A DNA stretch of 11,433 nucleotides. It comes from Hodarchaeum sp048939725. GTDB taxonomy: Archaea; Asgardarchaeota; Heimdallarchaeia; Hodarchaeales; Hodarchaeaceae. Below the pieces are notes generated by a model, which was not told the origin of the DNA, made no database searches, and saw only the letters and a list, made by a program, of their open reading frames with translations. Position numbers and translations under genes: made by a program. This document shows positions 1 through 6,969 of this stretch, in pieces (the stretch's first letter is position 1; every line of letters begins with the position of its first letter). The stretch spans positions 1 to 11,433 of the forward strand of contig JBHLPG010000112.1 of the NCBI GenBank assembly GCA_048939725.1, written 5' to 3'.

Positions 1-2
1 TA

Positions 3-482
3 ATGATTATGGTACTACTGGTTATCATCTGGTACACCTTTCGCTCTGTCAAGATCATCTCAATAGAAAAAAGTCGTGTGATAACATCGATGAATCTTCG
101 TCTTGGCTTTGCAATGGTAACGATGTATCTCATAAGTCCAAGGATTCTAACAATTTTTTTCAATGATTTTGGAACATTGGTTCTAGCTACTTTCAGTATT
201 CGGATATCGGAGGTCATAGGTACATTTATGACTTATTTAATTCTTAAGAATTCCATGAAATTACATAATTTCAAAGAGCTTCTCTACTTGTCATTAATAT
301 TCGCGTTTTTCATGATAATGGATGTTATTCTTCTGATTTCTATCATCTTTTTGATGCCAAATGTTCTTTTCATATTCCTGCAGATTCTTTACTCTTTTGG
401 AATGACTGTTTGTTTTGCAATTTGTTACATAATAACAGGGCGATATTCACTGAAAAAGGCGCAAATCATCCTACAATTATAG
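3..482 (+). CDS. polytopic membrane protein, probably 5'-truncated
   Basis: I do not recognise this protein. The visible 159 residues are very hydrophobic, with about five membrane segments near residues 1-13, 35-53, 58-80, 92-117 and 121-145, joined by short basic loops, and a short basic C-terminal tail. The first segment is too short for a full helix and begins right at the window edge, so the true start probably lies upstream; the ATG at 3 is only the first one available. No catalytic or transporter motif is visible. The stop lies about 30 bp before the preferred start of the winged-helix regulator gene, so the two are probably co-transcribed. That pairing suggests, by inference only, a membrane protein whose level or activity is linked to the regulator. 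Confidence 0.6.
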   Translation: MIMVLLVIIWYTFRSVKIISIEKSRVITSMNLRLGFAMVTMYLISPRILTIFFNDFGTLVLATFSIRISEVIGTFMTYLILKNSMKLHNFKELLYLSLIFAFFMIMDVILLISIIFLMPNVLFIFLQILYSFGMTVCFAICYIITGRYSLKKAQIILQL

Positions 483-513
483 TGAATTTTAATTGAAGAG
501 GGTGCATGATGAA

Positions 514-825
514 ATGGATAAGGAAAATTTGATTATTCCAAGCAACGACGTTTTCACTACTTCAACTAGGTTAACAATCATGCTTATTCTATTTACTCAT
601 AAAAAAGTGTTATTAAATGAATTAAAGAACCTTCTCCATTTAACTTCAGGGAATTTAAATCATCATATTCAGAAATTAGTCAATTCTAATTATGTAACTA
701 CAAAGAAAGCTATTTTTCCCAACCGCCCATTAACGGTCGTTGAAATCACACCTACAGGTATTTCTGACATTAAAGAGTATCTTCAGAAGATGAAAGACAT
801 ACTTGATCATATTACTATCGAATAA
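514..825 (+). CDS. small winged-helix transcriptional regulator (HTH_34/ArsR-like fold)
   Basis: A 103-residue DNA-binding protein consisting of little more than one winged helix. Helices span about residues 14-42. The recognition region, residues 43-61 (LTSGNLNHHIQKLVNSNYV), has the 'lt-GNL-.H...L...gYV' form typical of the archaeal/bacterial HTH_34 family. The wing follows (KKAIFPNRPLTVVEITPTG, residues 64-82), and a C-terminal helix probably dimerises. No Cys cluster or ligand domain is present. I chose the ATG at 514 because GAGGGTG at 498-504 sits nine bases upstream; TTG at 493 and GTG at 502 are in-frame alternatives. It lies between two membrane-protein genes on the same strand and may regulate them. 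Its ligand and operator cannot be read from the sequence. Confidence 0.8.
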   Translation: MDKENLIIPSNDVFTTSTRLTIMLILFTHKKVLLNELKNLLHLTSGNLNHHIQKLVNSNYVTTKKAIFPNRPLTVVEITPTGISDIKEYLQKMKDILDHITIE

Positions 826-866
826 TCCATCCATGTAATCAACAAAAATATCTAATTGGTGATTAA

Positions 867-1775
867 ATGAATATAAAACCTAAAAATGTATATCAGAATC
901 TGGTAATAGTAGTTATTATATTATCTCCATCTCTGATAGATCTAAGTAGAAGTAGTGTTGACTACTATAGAAAGGACATTGATGATGGATGTCCTTTTCC
1001 CTATGATATTACAAACGCTGCTCCTGTTTCCTCCTTTTCTTTAAAAAAGATACATTACAAGGGAGTGTTTAATTCCCCAAATGTAGATATTTCAGCTAAT
1101 TATACTATTCAAAGTCATAATGATACAGACCAGACCATTAGAATATTATTTCCCTTCTCGATGGATGAAAACATTACTCTTTCTTCTATAATGATAGGAA
1201 ATCAAAGTGTGGAATCTTGTTGGAGAATCAATATTACATTAGATGTTTACCCCCTGAAATTCTCAGATAATCTAAAATTGTTACAGCTGGAATTGACATT
1301 TAATGCGTTTGAAGAGAAAACCATTTCCATTAAATATTCCCTCCCATATCATACGAAAACGATCCAGACGGTTTTCCGAGAACATTCGTACTTACATTTC
1401 TTTGAAACGGCAGAATTGTGGGGTAAACCTCATCAATCAGTCCATTATGAAATTTGGATCCCTAAAAGCTATTTAAAAAACAATGGAGTAATTGAATACG
1501 GTAAATGGAGCGCAAGGGGGTGGAAAAAAACTAAAGTGGAGGAAAAAGAAAATTTTTCTGTAATAATTTTTGAAAATAAGAATAATCAGGTTAAAGCAGA
1601 TTATATCGAACCAGGGTATAAGGATACAATCGGTGTGATCCCAGAAATAGGTTTAATAATATTAACCCTAGAATTTCTAATTATTTTTTCACTTTTAGCA
1701 ATATCTATAATATTCTTCTATCGAAAGCTTAACCATTTACTTTTAACAGATGATCTGAAAAAATGTAAGGATTAA
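867..1775 (+). CDS. membrane-anchored extracytoplasmic protein, function unknown
   Basis: I do not recognise this 302-residue protein. It has a hydrophobic N-terminal segment (about residues 11-27) that could be a signal or anchor. A long, polar, beta-rich central part (about 40-250) carries several N-x-S/T sequons, as expected for an archaeal surface domain. One strong membrane helix follows (about 259-288) with a basic stop-transfer RKL motif and a short charged cytoplasmic tail. Only two Cys lie in the outer domain, near residues 42 and 118. The start is supported by GGTGAT at 858-863, three bases before the ATG. It follows the winged-helix gene after about 40 bp and may be the last gene of that operon. 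The topology is confident; a role as sensor, adhesin or receptor would be a guess. Confidence 0.65.
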   Translation: MNIKPKNVYQNLVIVVIILSPSLIDLSRSSVDYYRKDIDDGCPFPYDITNAAPVSSFSLKKIHYKGVFNSPNVDISANYTIQSHNDTDQTIRILFPFSMDENITLSSIMIGNQSVESCWRINITLDVYPLKFSDNLKLLQLELTFNAFEEKTISIKYSLPYHTKTIQTVFREHSYLHFFETAELWGKPHQSVHYEIWIPKSYLKNNGVIEYGKWSARGWKKTKVEEKENFSVIIFENKNNQVKADYIEPGYKDTIGVIPEIGLIILTLEFLIIFSLLAISIIFFYRKLNHLLLTDDLKKCKD

Positions 1776-1970
1776 GAACGCTGAATGTCGTGAATCTAGT
1801 AGTTTTCCTATTTTTGAGAGAAAAAACCTAAGTCCTCCTTAATTTACTAATAATATTAGAAAGAGAGAAAATCTAAGAAAGTGGTTAAATCCCTTTAAAT
1901 CTCCCAATGAGAGAAAAAAGTCAAATAAAATAATAAATGTTGTTTTTTATTGATCTGAATAATAAAGTGG
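1776..1970. other. gene-free spacer with T-tracts on both strands
   Basis: About 195 bp without a credible reading frame, between the end of the plus-strand membrane-protein operon and the 3' end of the minus-strand tRNA. On the plus strand, T-rich runs near 1801-1815 could end the upstream operon. On the minus strand, T-tracts read from A-runs near 1913-1919 and 1925-1935 could terminate the tRNA transcript, as is usual for archaeal oligo-T terminators. No strong hairpin is seen. Confidence 0.4.
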
Positions 1971-2044
1971 TGGGTTCGGAGGGATTCGAACCCCCGATCT
2001 TGCGCGCCCCAGGCGCAGATCCTACCAAACTAGACCACGAACCC
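1971..2044 (-). tRNA. tRNA-Pro (anticodon GGG)
   Basis: On the minus strand the sequence folds into a complete cloverleaf of 74 nt. The acceptor stem GGGTTCG pairs with CGAACCC. The D arm begins GTCT and closes with GGAT. The anticodon stem TGCGC/GCGCA encloses the loop CTGGGGC, giving anticodon GGG for proline. The T arm GGGGG/CCCTC carries the loop TTCGAAT. The discriminator base is A and the CCA is not encoded, which is common in archaea. There is no intron at the usual site one base after the anticodon. The gene stands alone. Confidence 0.95.
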
Positions 2045-2103
2045 ATCTCACTCATATTTTTCATTACTTTTGCTATCAAATCTCCAACATGAGGAAATTT
2101 AGG

Positions 2104-2211
2104 TCATATTTTGCAATAGAAGCTTGAAATCTTGCTGGTTAGCCATTTATAGGTATTTTTTAGGCAGAAAACATTCCAAAATCTAGAAATAAAAAGTTGT
2201 TCCAGGTACAT
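2104..2211 (-). CDS. possible 35-codon small ORF with strong ribosome binding site
   Basis: On the minus strand an ATG at 2211 is preceded by GAGGAGG ending four bases upstream, one of the best ribosome-binding matches in the window. The frame runs 35 codons to TGA at 2104-2106 and starts MYLEQLFISRFW. The product is aromatic and basic, with two Cys, and no family is recognised. It lies between the tRNA-Pro gene and the 3' end of the TnpB-related gene. The GAGGAGG could instead belong to the right end of that element, since IS605-type ends often finish in a purine-rich GGGGAGG stretch. It could be a genuine tiny gene, a broken gene start or an element boundary. Confidence 0.22.
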   Translation of the reverse strand: MYLEQLFISRFWNVFCLKNTYKWLTSKISSFYCKI

Positions 2212-2261
2212 AAATCCTCCTCAAATCTAGACATTTTATGAAGAGATGATCAGGATTAATC

Positions 2262-3785
2262 TTAAACACCAATCTTGAGAACTGGTGCACCCTTACCTGG
2301 AGTAGGGGTGTGATCGCGGGGAACTATCCCGCCTCCTGAGCCTTGGCGCCGAGTAATTAGTCGGGGTAAACCAACCGACACCTTACCCGTTGAATTACTC
2401 AGGTGAGCCGTGAACTCATCTATCTCACAGGATAAACGGTGGATCTGTTTGCTTGTCCATCCTTCCATCGGTGGAACAACCAACACTGACCGTTTCCCAT
2501 TGATGTGAGCATAAAGTTTTTCATTTAAACCCAGACCGCGACGAGCAATGACTAAAGCAGCAGCCTGGTGAGTATTCAGACCATAACAGCGTTGATATTT
2601 TATCTTACCTAGAATCGAAGTATATGCTGGGTTAATTGATTTGATTGTTATTTTCTGTTTTATTGCCTGAGCTTGAATTGTCTGAATGAATTTTTTGTGA
2701 ACAAAGTTTGCTTTGATTCGATTGAACTTTTTATTTGGTCCAAACTGCTTATAAAATGTCAAATTTTCTAAAGCGAGAGTATTCAACTGATATAAAGTAA
2801 TCCAATTGAGAGCTTTTTTCACAAGATTACCGATTAACCAGTTACGCTTCTCTTTTCGAGCATATACCAGTTCAGGACTGGAAAACCATTTTGAACAGCG
2901 ATAATTTCCATCAGGAAAAACTAAAGTGATTGCTATCCCTGAAGGATTGAGATCTATTCCAGCAATCCCTTTATTATTCGATATGAAATCAGTTATATGA
3001 TCTATTGTAACCAATACTCGATAAAAAGTCCTTTTAGTCGAATACAAAACACGGACAGAGTATTTCTCCTTACCTTGTGCTATTCGTCGAAAAAGTGACT
3101 CATATTTGGCTGGGATATATAAAAAAGCCTTCAGTCGCTCACTTCTTCGATCACGATCTAATAGCATCGAAAAAGTGAATGCATCGGTAAGAGGATCATA
3201 ATGAAGACGTAAATTGGCGTTTCCTCGCGTGTTTTTTTCACCCACACAGTATATGCCATTGTTCCGTCTTTTAGTCCACTCTCCTTTGGTTATTTTCCCT
3301 TGTTGGTATAGATGAAGATTTTTTTTGCCTCCAAATACTATTGAGGGTATAGTTTTATTTTTTTGGTGGATTTGCCATTTCATCTGGATGGATTGGGTCT
3401 TTTGCAAACAACTATGGAGTCCTTTAAGTTTTTGATACTGTTTTTTCGTGTAAGGTTTTTGCCTTTTATTCAAGGTTTGTTGGTAGTCCTTCAAGTATTG
3501 AGTAGCTTGTTTGGCTTTCCAAGTATTCTCCTTGTAATAGAGAGAAACCAGTTTTTGTTGAGCTTTGATAATTGTTCTGGCTTCTTCAATTGCTGAGCGA
3601 ATGTACCGAGCATTATTGAGGAGATTTAATTCTCGAATTATAGCCACAATTGGCTGCCTAGTGTATCCTTTGAGGAGATATTTGAAAGCTACGCGTTTCA
3701 CGATTTGAAAGCGTCTCATATGATCTTGAATGATTTGATGTTGTTCAATGGATGGAAACCATGCTGCTTCAAAGGTTAATTGCAT
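2262..3785 (-). CDS. tnpB: TnpB-related RuvC-fold protein without zinc ribbon (IS605 OrfB-like)
   Basis: A 507-residue intact frame of the TnpB (IS200/IS605 OrfB) superfamily, whose studied members are RNA-guided nucleases encoded in transposons. The N-terminal 250 residues are basic and helical. The RuvC-like core shows motif I as GIAGIDLNPSGIA (Asp278), motif II as LALENLTF (Glu340) and, from residue 385, NPAYTSILGKIKY then GLNTHQAAALVIARRGLG. In standard TnpB this last stretch holds a CxxC...CxxC ribbon and a catalytic Asp in DxNAA. Here no paired Cys exist and His406 occupies the Asp place. To my knowledge a bacterial/archaeal subfamily shares this HQAAALVIARRGLG form. The Gly/Pro-rich last 45 residues are encoded by a GC-rich structured segment that may also be the guide RNA scaffold. 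No tnpA is adjacent. The ATG at 3785 has only a weak upstream GAG. The frame is undamaged, unlike the other TnpB copies here. Confidence 0.88.
   Translation of the reverse strand: MQLTFEAAWFPSIEQHQIIQDHMRRFQIVKRVAFKYLLKGYTRQPIVAIIRELNLLNNARYIRSAIEEARTIIKAQQKLVSLYYKENTWKAKQATQYLKDYQQTLNKRQKPYTKKQYQKLKGLHSCLQKTQSIQMKWQIHQKNKTIPSIVFGGKKNLHLYQQGKITKGEWTKRRNNGIYCVGEKNTRGNANLRLHYDPLTDAFTFSMLLDRDRRSERLKAFLYIPAKYESLFRRIAQGKEKYSVRVLYSTKRTFYRVLVTIDHITDFISNNKGIAGIDLNPSGIAITLVFPDGNYRCSKWFSSPELVYARKEKRNWLIGNLVKKALNWITLYQLNTLALENLTFYKQFGPNKKFNRIKANFVHKKFIQTIQAQAIKQKITIKSINPAYTSILGKIKYQRCYGLNTHQAAALVIARRGLGLNEKLYAHINGKRSVLVVPPMEGWTSKQIHRLSCEIDEFTAHLSNSTGKVSVGLPRLITRRQGSGGGIVPRDHTPTPGKGAPVLKIGV
2281..2410 (-). 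ncRNA. candidate omegaRNA-like scaffold overlapping the 3' end of the TnpB-related gene
   Basis: TnpB guide RNAs are known to arise from the 3' end of tnpB and the element's right end. Here the last part of the gene is much richer in GC than its surroundings and strongly self-complementary. An 8-bp perfect stem joins 2351-2358 with 2393-2400 (GAGTAATT/AATTACTC). Inside it GGGTAA at 2364-2369 pairs with TTACCC at 2383-2388, while GTCGG at 2360-2364 pairs with CCGAC at 2375-2379. The pairs interleave, as in an H-type pseudoknot. A separate hairpin GCGGG/CCCGC joins 2316-2320 with 2328-2332, and CCTGAG at 2335-2340 can pair with CTCAGG at 2398-2403 as an alternative closing helix. The 3' boundary and guide start cannot be placed. 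Confidence 0.5.
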
Positions 3786-4248
3786 TAGATTTTCCGCTCA
3801 AAGTTAATTTTCTTTGAAAGGTAGTTTGTATCGTTTCTGATAGAATTGCGTGTTTATAGTGAGATCAGTCCTGAACATTCTCGTTTGTTCGGTCATATTA
3901 AATCACATTTGATTTTTGTTAACATTAAATCATCCCCATGTTTAAGAACTTCTAGATGAAGCAAATTAGGCTGATCAAAAAGAAAATCTTACATTCCTTT
4001 TTAATAACCTAAGAAAATTGATCTTTCAAGGAAATTTCCCCTCATTCCTATGTTAGTTATTCCTGAATTCGGCTTGTTTCTGTTTTGTGAAATAATCTAA
4101 AGCTAGTGGGTGTTCCCAGAGCTAATAATATCTCTTCTCAACCCTGTCTCTGAGTTGTTCCACAACTTAGGAGAAATAATGAAGACATGTCAGTGTGAAA
4201 AAGGATTTGAAAGTGATCATTATAGCGAAGATTAAACCGTAAAAGCTT
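3786..4248. other. spacer between the divergent TnpB-related and AAA+ ATPase genes
   Basis: About 460 bp with no gene I can support. It should hold the left end of the TnpB-related element and the promoter of the ATPase operon. One imperfect hairpin stands out: CTGAACA at 3871-3877 with TGTTCGG at 3886-3892, one G-T pair and an 8-base loop. Because IS605-type ends carry subterminal hairpins, it could mark the left end, but no matching right-end copy was seen. No TATA/BRE site is clear enough to name. Confidence 0.3.
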
Positions 4249-4257
4249 GGAGATGAT
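4249..4257 (+). promoter_or_regulatory. extended ribosome binding site that selects a TTG start
   Basis: GGAGATGAT matches the archaeal 16S-complementary sequence GGAGGTGAT at eight of nine positions and ends eight bases before the TTG at 4266. An ATG inside it (4253) opens a different, short frame. This site is the main reason to accept TTG as the start of the AAA+ ATPase gene rather than the internal ATG codons at residues 27 or 91. Confidence 0.6.
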
Positions 4258-4265
4258 TAAATCCA

Positions 4266-5375
4266 TTGGAACATCAATCCAAAATATTACCCAAAAGAGA
4301 TCCCTCACCAAAAAGTGCTCCAGAATTGAAATCTTTAACACTTATGCCAGTAGGATATCCTCTGCGCGCAAAAAGTGAAGATATATCACCATTCTTAACT
4401 ACTGATGATCCAACCTTATTTCAGCATTATGCCCGTAGTCAATGGACTGGATTAATAGTAAAAGAAGGGGATTTCTTATTTGATTCTCTCTTATTCCCTG
4501 ATTATGCTTTCCGTGCTATTAATGTAGAACCTAATATGTCGAAAATATCTAAAAAGAGTCAGATTGTTCTTTTTTCGGACGAAATACCCGATCCACCTTT
4601 TACGCAGTCACAAGATAAAGTAGAGCTTTCGGATATCATTGGACAAGAATATGCAAAAGAAAAATGTCAAGTTATTGCAAAATTCCTAAAAGACCCAGAT
4701 TTAGTTCAATCAGTATGGGCCCCTCATAACATTCTCTTTTGGGGGCCTCCTGGGAACGGGAAAACAATGATGGCGAGGGCTTTATCCCAAACAACAAGTT
4801 ATTCAATGTTCCTAATAAAAGCTAGTGACCTCATGGGAGTCTATGCTGGTGATGGAGCAAGAAAAATTAGGAATTTGTACGCAGAGGCACGAAAAAAGCC
4901 CCCAGCAATAATTTTTCTTGATGAACTCGATTCTATTGGATTAAAACGTAGCTATCAGAGTATCAGAGGAGACGTTGTTGAACTTGTTAGTGCATTATTA
5001 GGTGAAATGGATGGTATCGGGAAAAATCAAGGTCTCATAACAATTGGATCCACAAATCAGCCAAAAATTCTCGATTCTGCGATTCTAAGTCGTTTCGAGG
5101 AATTGATTGAGTTCAAATTACCAAATACCGAAGAACGTAAAAAAATCCTTGAAAAATATGCTTCTACATCTCCAATTAAATTCAATACAATTCCATGGGA
5201 CAGTATCGCTCAGGAAACACAGAATTGGTCTGCAAGAGATTTGAAAGACAAAATAATTAAAAACGCGATTCATTATGCGATTCTCCAAGAAAAATCACAA
5301 ATTTCACTTACTGATATTAAGAGAGTTCTACGGAAAGCTACAGTACTTTCTGAATCGTTACCTCACTATTCTTGA
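4266..5375 (+). CDS. AAA+ ATPase, MJ1494-like (putative proteasome-regulatory-subunit homologue)
   Basis: A 369-residue protein with one AAA module. After a unique 115-residue N-terminal region come DIIGQE (123-128), Walker A GPPGNGKT (160-167), Walker B IIFLDE (215-220), the second-region motif YQSIRGDVVELVSALLGEMDG (230-250), sensor 1 GSTNQP with Asn264, Arg276 in the arginine-finger position (ILSRFEE) and a sensor-2 helix near WSARDLKD (about 320). Order and wording resemble the archaeal MJ1494 family, often labelled '26S proteasome regulatory subunit homologue'. It lacks the N-terminal coiled coil of PAN and ends HYS rather than with the HbYX motif, so docking to the 20S proteasome is not supported. 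The function is probably ATP-driven remodelling of an unknown protein substrate in the cytoplasm. Its stop overlaps an in-frame TTG of the following methyltransferase gene, so the two are very likely coupled. Confidence 0.85.
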   Translation: MEHQSKILPKRDPSPKSAPELKSLTLMPVGYPLRAKSEDISPFLTTDDPTLFQHYARSQWTGLIVKEGDFLFDSLLFPDYAFRAINVEPNMSKISKKSQIVLFSDEIPDPPFTQSQDKVELSDIIGQEYAKEKCQVIAKFLKDPDLVQSVWAPHNILFWGPPGNGKTMMARALSQTTSYSMFLIKASDLMGVYAGDGARKIRNLYAEARKKPPAIIFLDELDSIGLKRSYQSIRGDVVELVSALLGEMDGIGKNQGLITIGSTNQPKILDSAILSRFEELIEFKLPNTEERKKILEKYASTSPIKFNTIPWDSIAQETQNWSARDLKDKIIKNAIHYAILQEKSQISLTDIKRVLRKATVLSESLPHYS

Positions 5376-5389
5376 CCCATGGCTTAACT

Positions 5390-6517
5390 ATGAAAATTAA
5401 AGAAAAGAACAAAACTTTTTTTTTCCTTCTTTCTGGGGAGAACCCAGAGCTGGCACTTTTCGAATTTGAAAGCATTATCTCCACCTTGGATGTCTCAGTT
5501 GAGTTAACAATAAGTCCTGACAATAGAGTGGTCATTCTAGAGTTCTTAACAGAGAATAAAAAACGTCCTCCTTCAAATATTTTATCCATTCTCATGAAAC
5601 AAGTTACTCTAGTTCACTTTTGCTGTTTATATTGCTTCCATGTAGATTTTAAACACACTCCTCCTAATTCGTTTGACGAATTAATCTCAGAATATAAGAT
5701 CACTACAGTGTTAGATTTAACCCCAGAAAAAACTTTTTCCGTTATCACAAAGCGGATTGGAGAACCCTTTGAGAGAAATAAACCACGATTGTTGTCTCTC
5801 GAAATCTCTAGCTATATGGGTGCTCAAATTATTGAACAAGATCCAACTAAACAGGTAAATCTCACAAATCCTCAAGAGAAATTCATTGTTATTTTAAGTA
5901 AATATGGTTTTTGGTTTGGTCAGTTAATTTCTTACTCTCTCAGGAAAGATGTCAAGCAAAGAGCAGCTCACAAGCGTCCTTTCTTCCACCCGAGCTCGAT
6001 GAATCCCCTGTTACAACGAACAATGGTAAATCTAGCTGCAGTAAAACCTGGTAAGTGGTTATTGGATCCCTTTTGTGGAACAGGTGGGGCTCTTATAGAG
6101 GCCGCAAAACTCGAAATTCGAAGCGTAGGAGTCGAAATCAATCGTAAGATTATATGGGGATGTTTTCAGAATCTTCAAGCTGATAAAAATACCAAGGAAT
6201 CAGCTGACTTAATATTTGGCGATGCAATTCATTTACCATTTAAAATAGAATCAATTTCAGCTATTGTTACAGACCCTCCATATGGTACTGCTTCCTCAAC
6301 ACGTGGTTTTGATCTCCAAGATCTATTAATACGTTTTTTTCTAGCAATTCGGCATATTTTAACTTCAAATGCTCGAGTGGTTATTGCCGTTCCTTCTACT
6401 ATTGAAATTGAAGAAAAACTCGCTCAGATATTAAACGCGACTTATCGGAAATTTCTTCACTATGTCCATAGGTCTCTTACACGGAAAATTATTGTTTTTT
6501 GTGTTCAAAAGTCGTAA
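5390..6517 (+). CDS. trmG10: tRNA (guanine(10)-N2)-dimethyltransferase, Trm-G10 type
   Basis: This enzyme transfers methyl groups from S-adenosylmethionine to N2 of guanine 10 in tRNA. From the ATG at 5390 it has 375 residues. The N-terminal half matches the ferredoxin-like plus THUMP tRNA-binding region, opening with FFFLLSGENPEL, a form usual at the start of this family. The catalytic Rossmann domain follows a KRPFFHPSSMNPLLQRTMVNLA stretch at 195-215 diagnostic of the family. It contains the SAM-binding motif LLDPFCGTGG (224-233), an acidic GVEIN (247-251) and the catalytic TDPPYG (294-299). The length is slightly above the roughly 330 residues usual for the family. A TTG at 5372 overlapping the ATPase stop is a possible alternative start. 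No ribosome binding site precedes either start, which fits translational coupling to the ATPase gene. Confidence 0.88.
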   Translation: MKIKEKNKTFFFLLSGENPELALFEFESIISTLDVSVELTISPDNRVVILEFLTENKKRPPSNILSILMKQVTLVHFCCLYCFHVDFKHTPPNSFDELISEYKITTVLDLTPEKTFSVITKRIGEPFERNKPRLLSLEISSYMGAQIIEQDPTKQVNLTNPQEKFIVILSKYGFWFGQLISYSLRKDVKQRAAHKRPFFHPSSMNPLLQRTMVNLAAVKPGKWLLDPFCGTGGALIEAAKLEIRSVGVEINRKIIWGCFQNLQADKNTKESADLIFGDAIHLPFKIESISAIVTDPPYGTASSTRGFDLQDLLIRFFLAIRHILTSNARVVIAVPSTIEIEEKLAQILNATYRKFLHYVHRSLTRKIIVFCVQKS

Positions 6518-6747
6518 ATTCTCCATCAGATATCTTTTACCTCCCAGATTTCATTTATATGTGGGATCTGAAACCTCATTAGAAGTATTTTTATCAACGG
6601 GCTAGCTTAAATAAGAGGAATTATACATGAAACGTAGATTTTTAGACATTTGATCCATCTCATAGATATTTGAATAAAATAAAGGCTTCCTTAAACCACT
6701 AGCCCTAATTTATCGTCGTTACATACTATTTACTATTGAATAAAGGG
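6518..6747. other. gene-free spacer after trmG10
   Basis: About 230 bp in which I see no gene, strong hairpin or RNA gene. It is AT-rich with frequent stops on both strands. It contains CATGAAACGTAG at 6626-6637, repeated exactly at 8224-8235 beyond the broken TnpB; this may be chance. Any promoter for the following element fragments is not evident. Confidence 0.3.
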
Positions 6748-6876
6748 TTTGATAATGTTATAAAGGAAGGACTACTTATCTTTATTGTTGTTAAGAGTTC
6801 CGCGCAGACTTTAAACGCCTGTGGAGAGGCGGTAATTTCTAATGTGTCATCTGGTTGGGGCCGATGAATCAGGAAA
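6748..6876 (+). pseudogene. orphan 3' end of a TnpB gene with its right-end/omegaRNA motif
   Basis: A remnant of an IS605-type element whose body is gone. The frame with GAT at 6751 reads DNVIKEGLLIFIV, then SSAQTLNACGEAVI, before stopping at 6865-6867. This resembles TnpB C-termini, where the NI..EGL..L helix after the RuvC-III motif is followed by (T/G)xNACGE/D. The DNA then runs through a GGGG-containing stretch to ATGAATCAGGAA at 6864-6875, the conserved M(N/K)QE-coding end that lies in the guide-RNA part of many TnpB elements. NACGE and MNQE lie in different frames, so at least one indel has occurred. No RuvC-I/II coding survives upstream. It belongs to a different TnpB subfamily from the broken copy that follows and probably predates it. 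Confidence 0.6.
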
Positions 6877-6969
6877 AATAGTGATTGTAATGACTTGGTG
6901 TAATTAGCTTCAAGGATTTATTTGTCCTTAGCGGTCCTCTTTGGGTTAATCTTTCAGAGCGGGTATGTA

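Noticed and set aside
3363..3596. 77-codon plus-strand frame inside the TnpB-related gene
   Set aside because: Antisense shadow of a clearly coding region; Phe/Leu-rich product from reversed Lys/Gln codons and no ribosome binding site.
4138..4341. 67-codon minus-strand frame over the ATPase start
   Set aside because: Overlaps the well-supported ATPase start and its ribosome binding site, and shows no motif of its own.
5338..5595. 85-codon minus-strand frame
   Set aside because: Antisense to the ATPase/trmG10 junction; no family resemblance.
6748..6876. C/D box RNA suggested by GATGA and CTGA-like words
   Set aside because: The box spacing does not fit, while the TnpB C-terminal reading and ATGAATCAGGAA motif explain the segment better.
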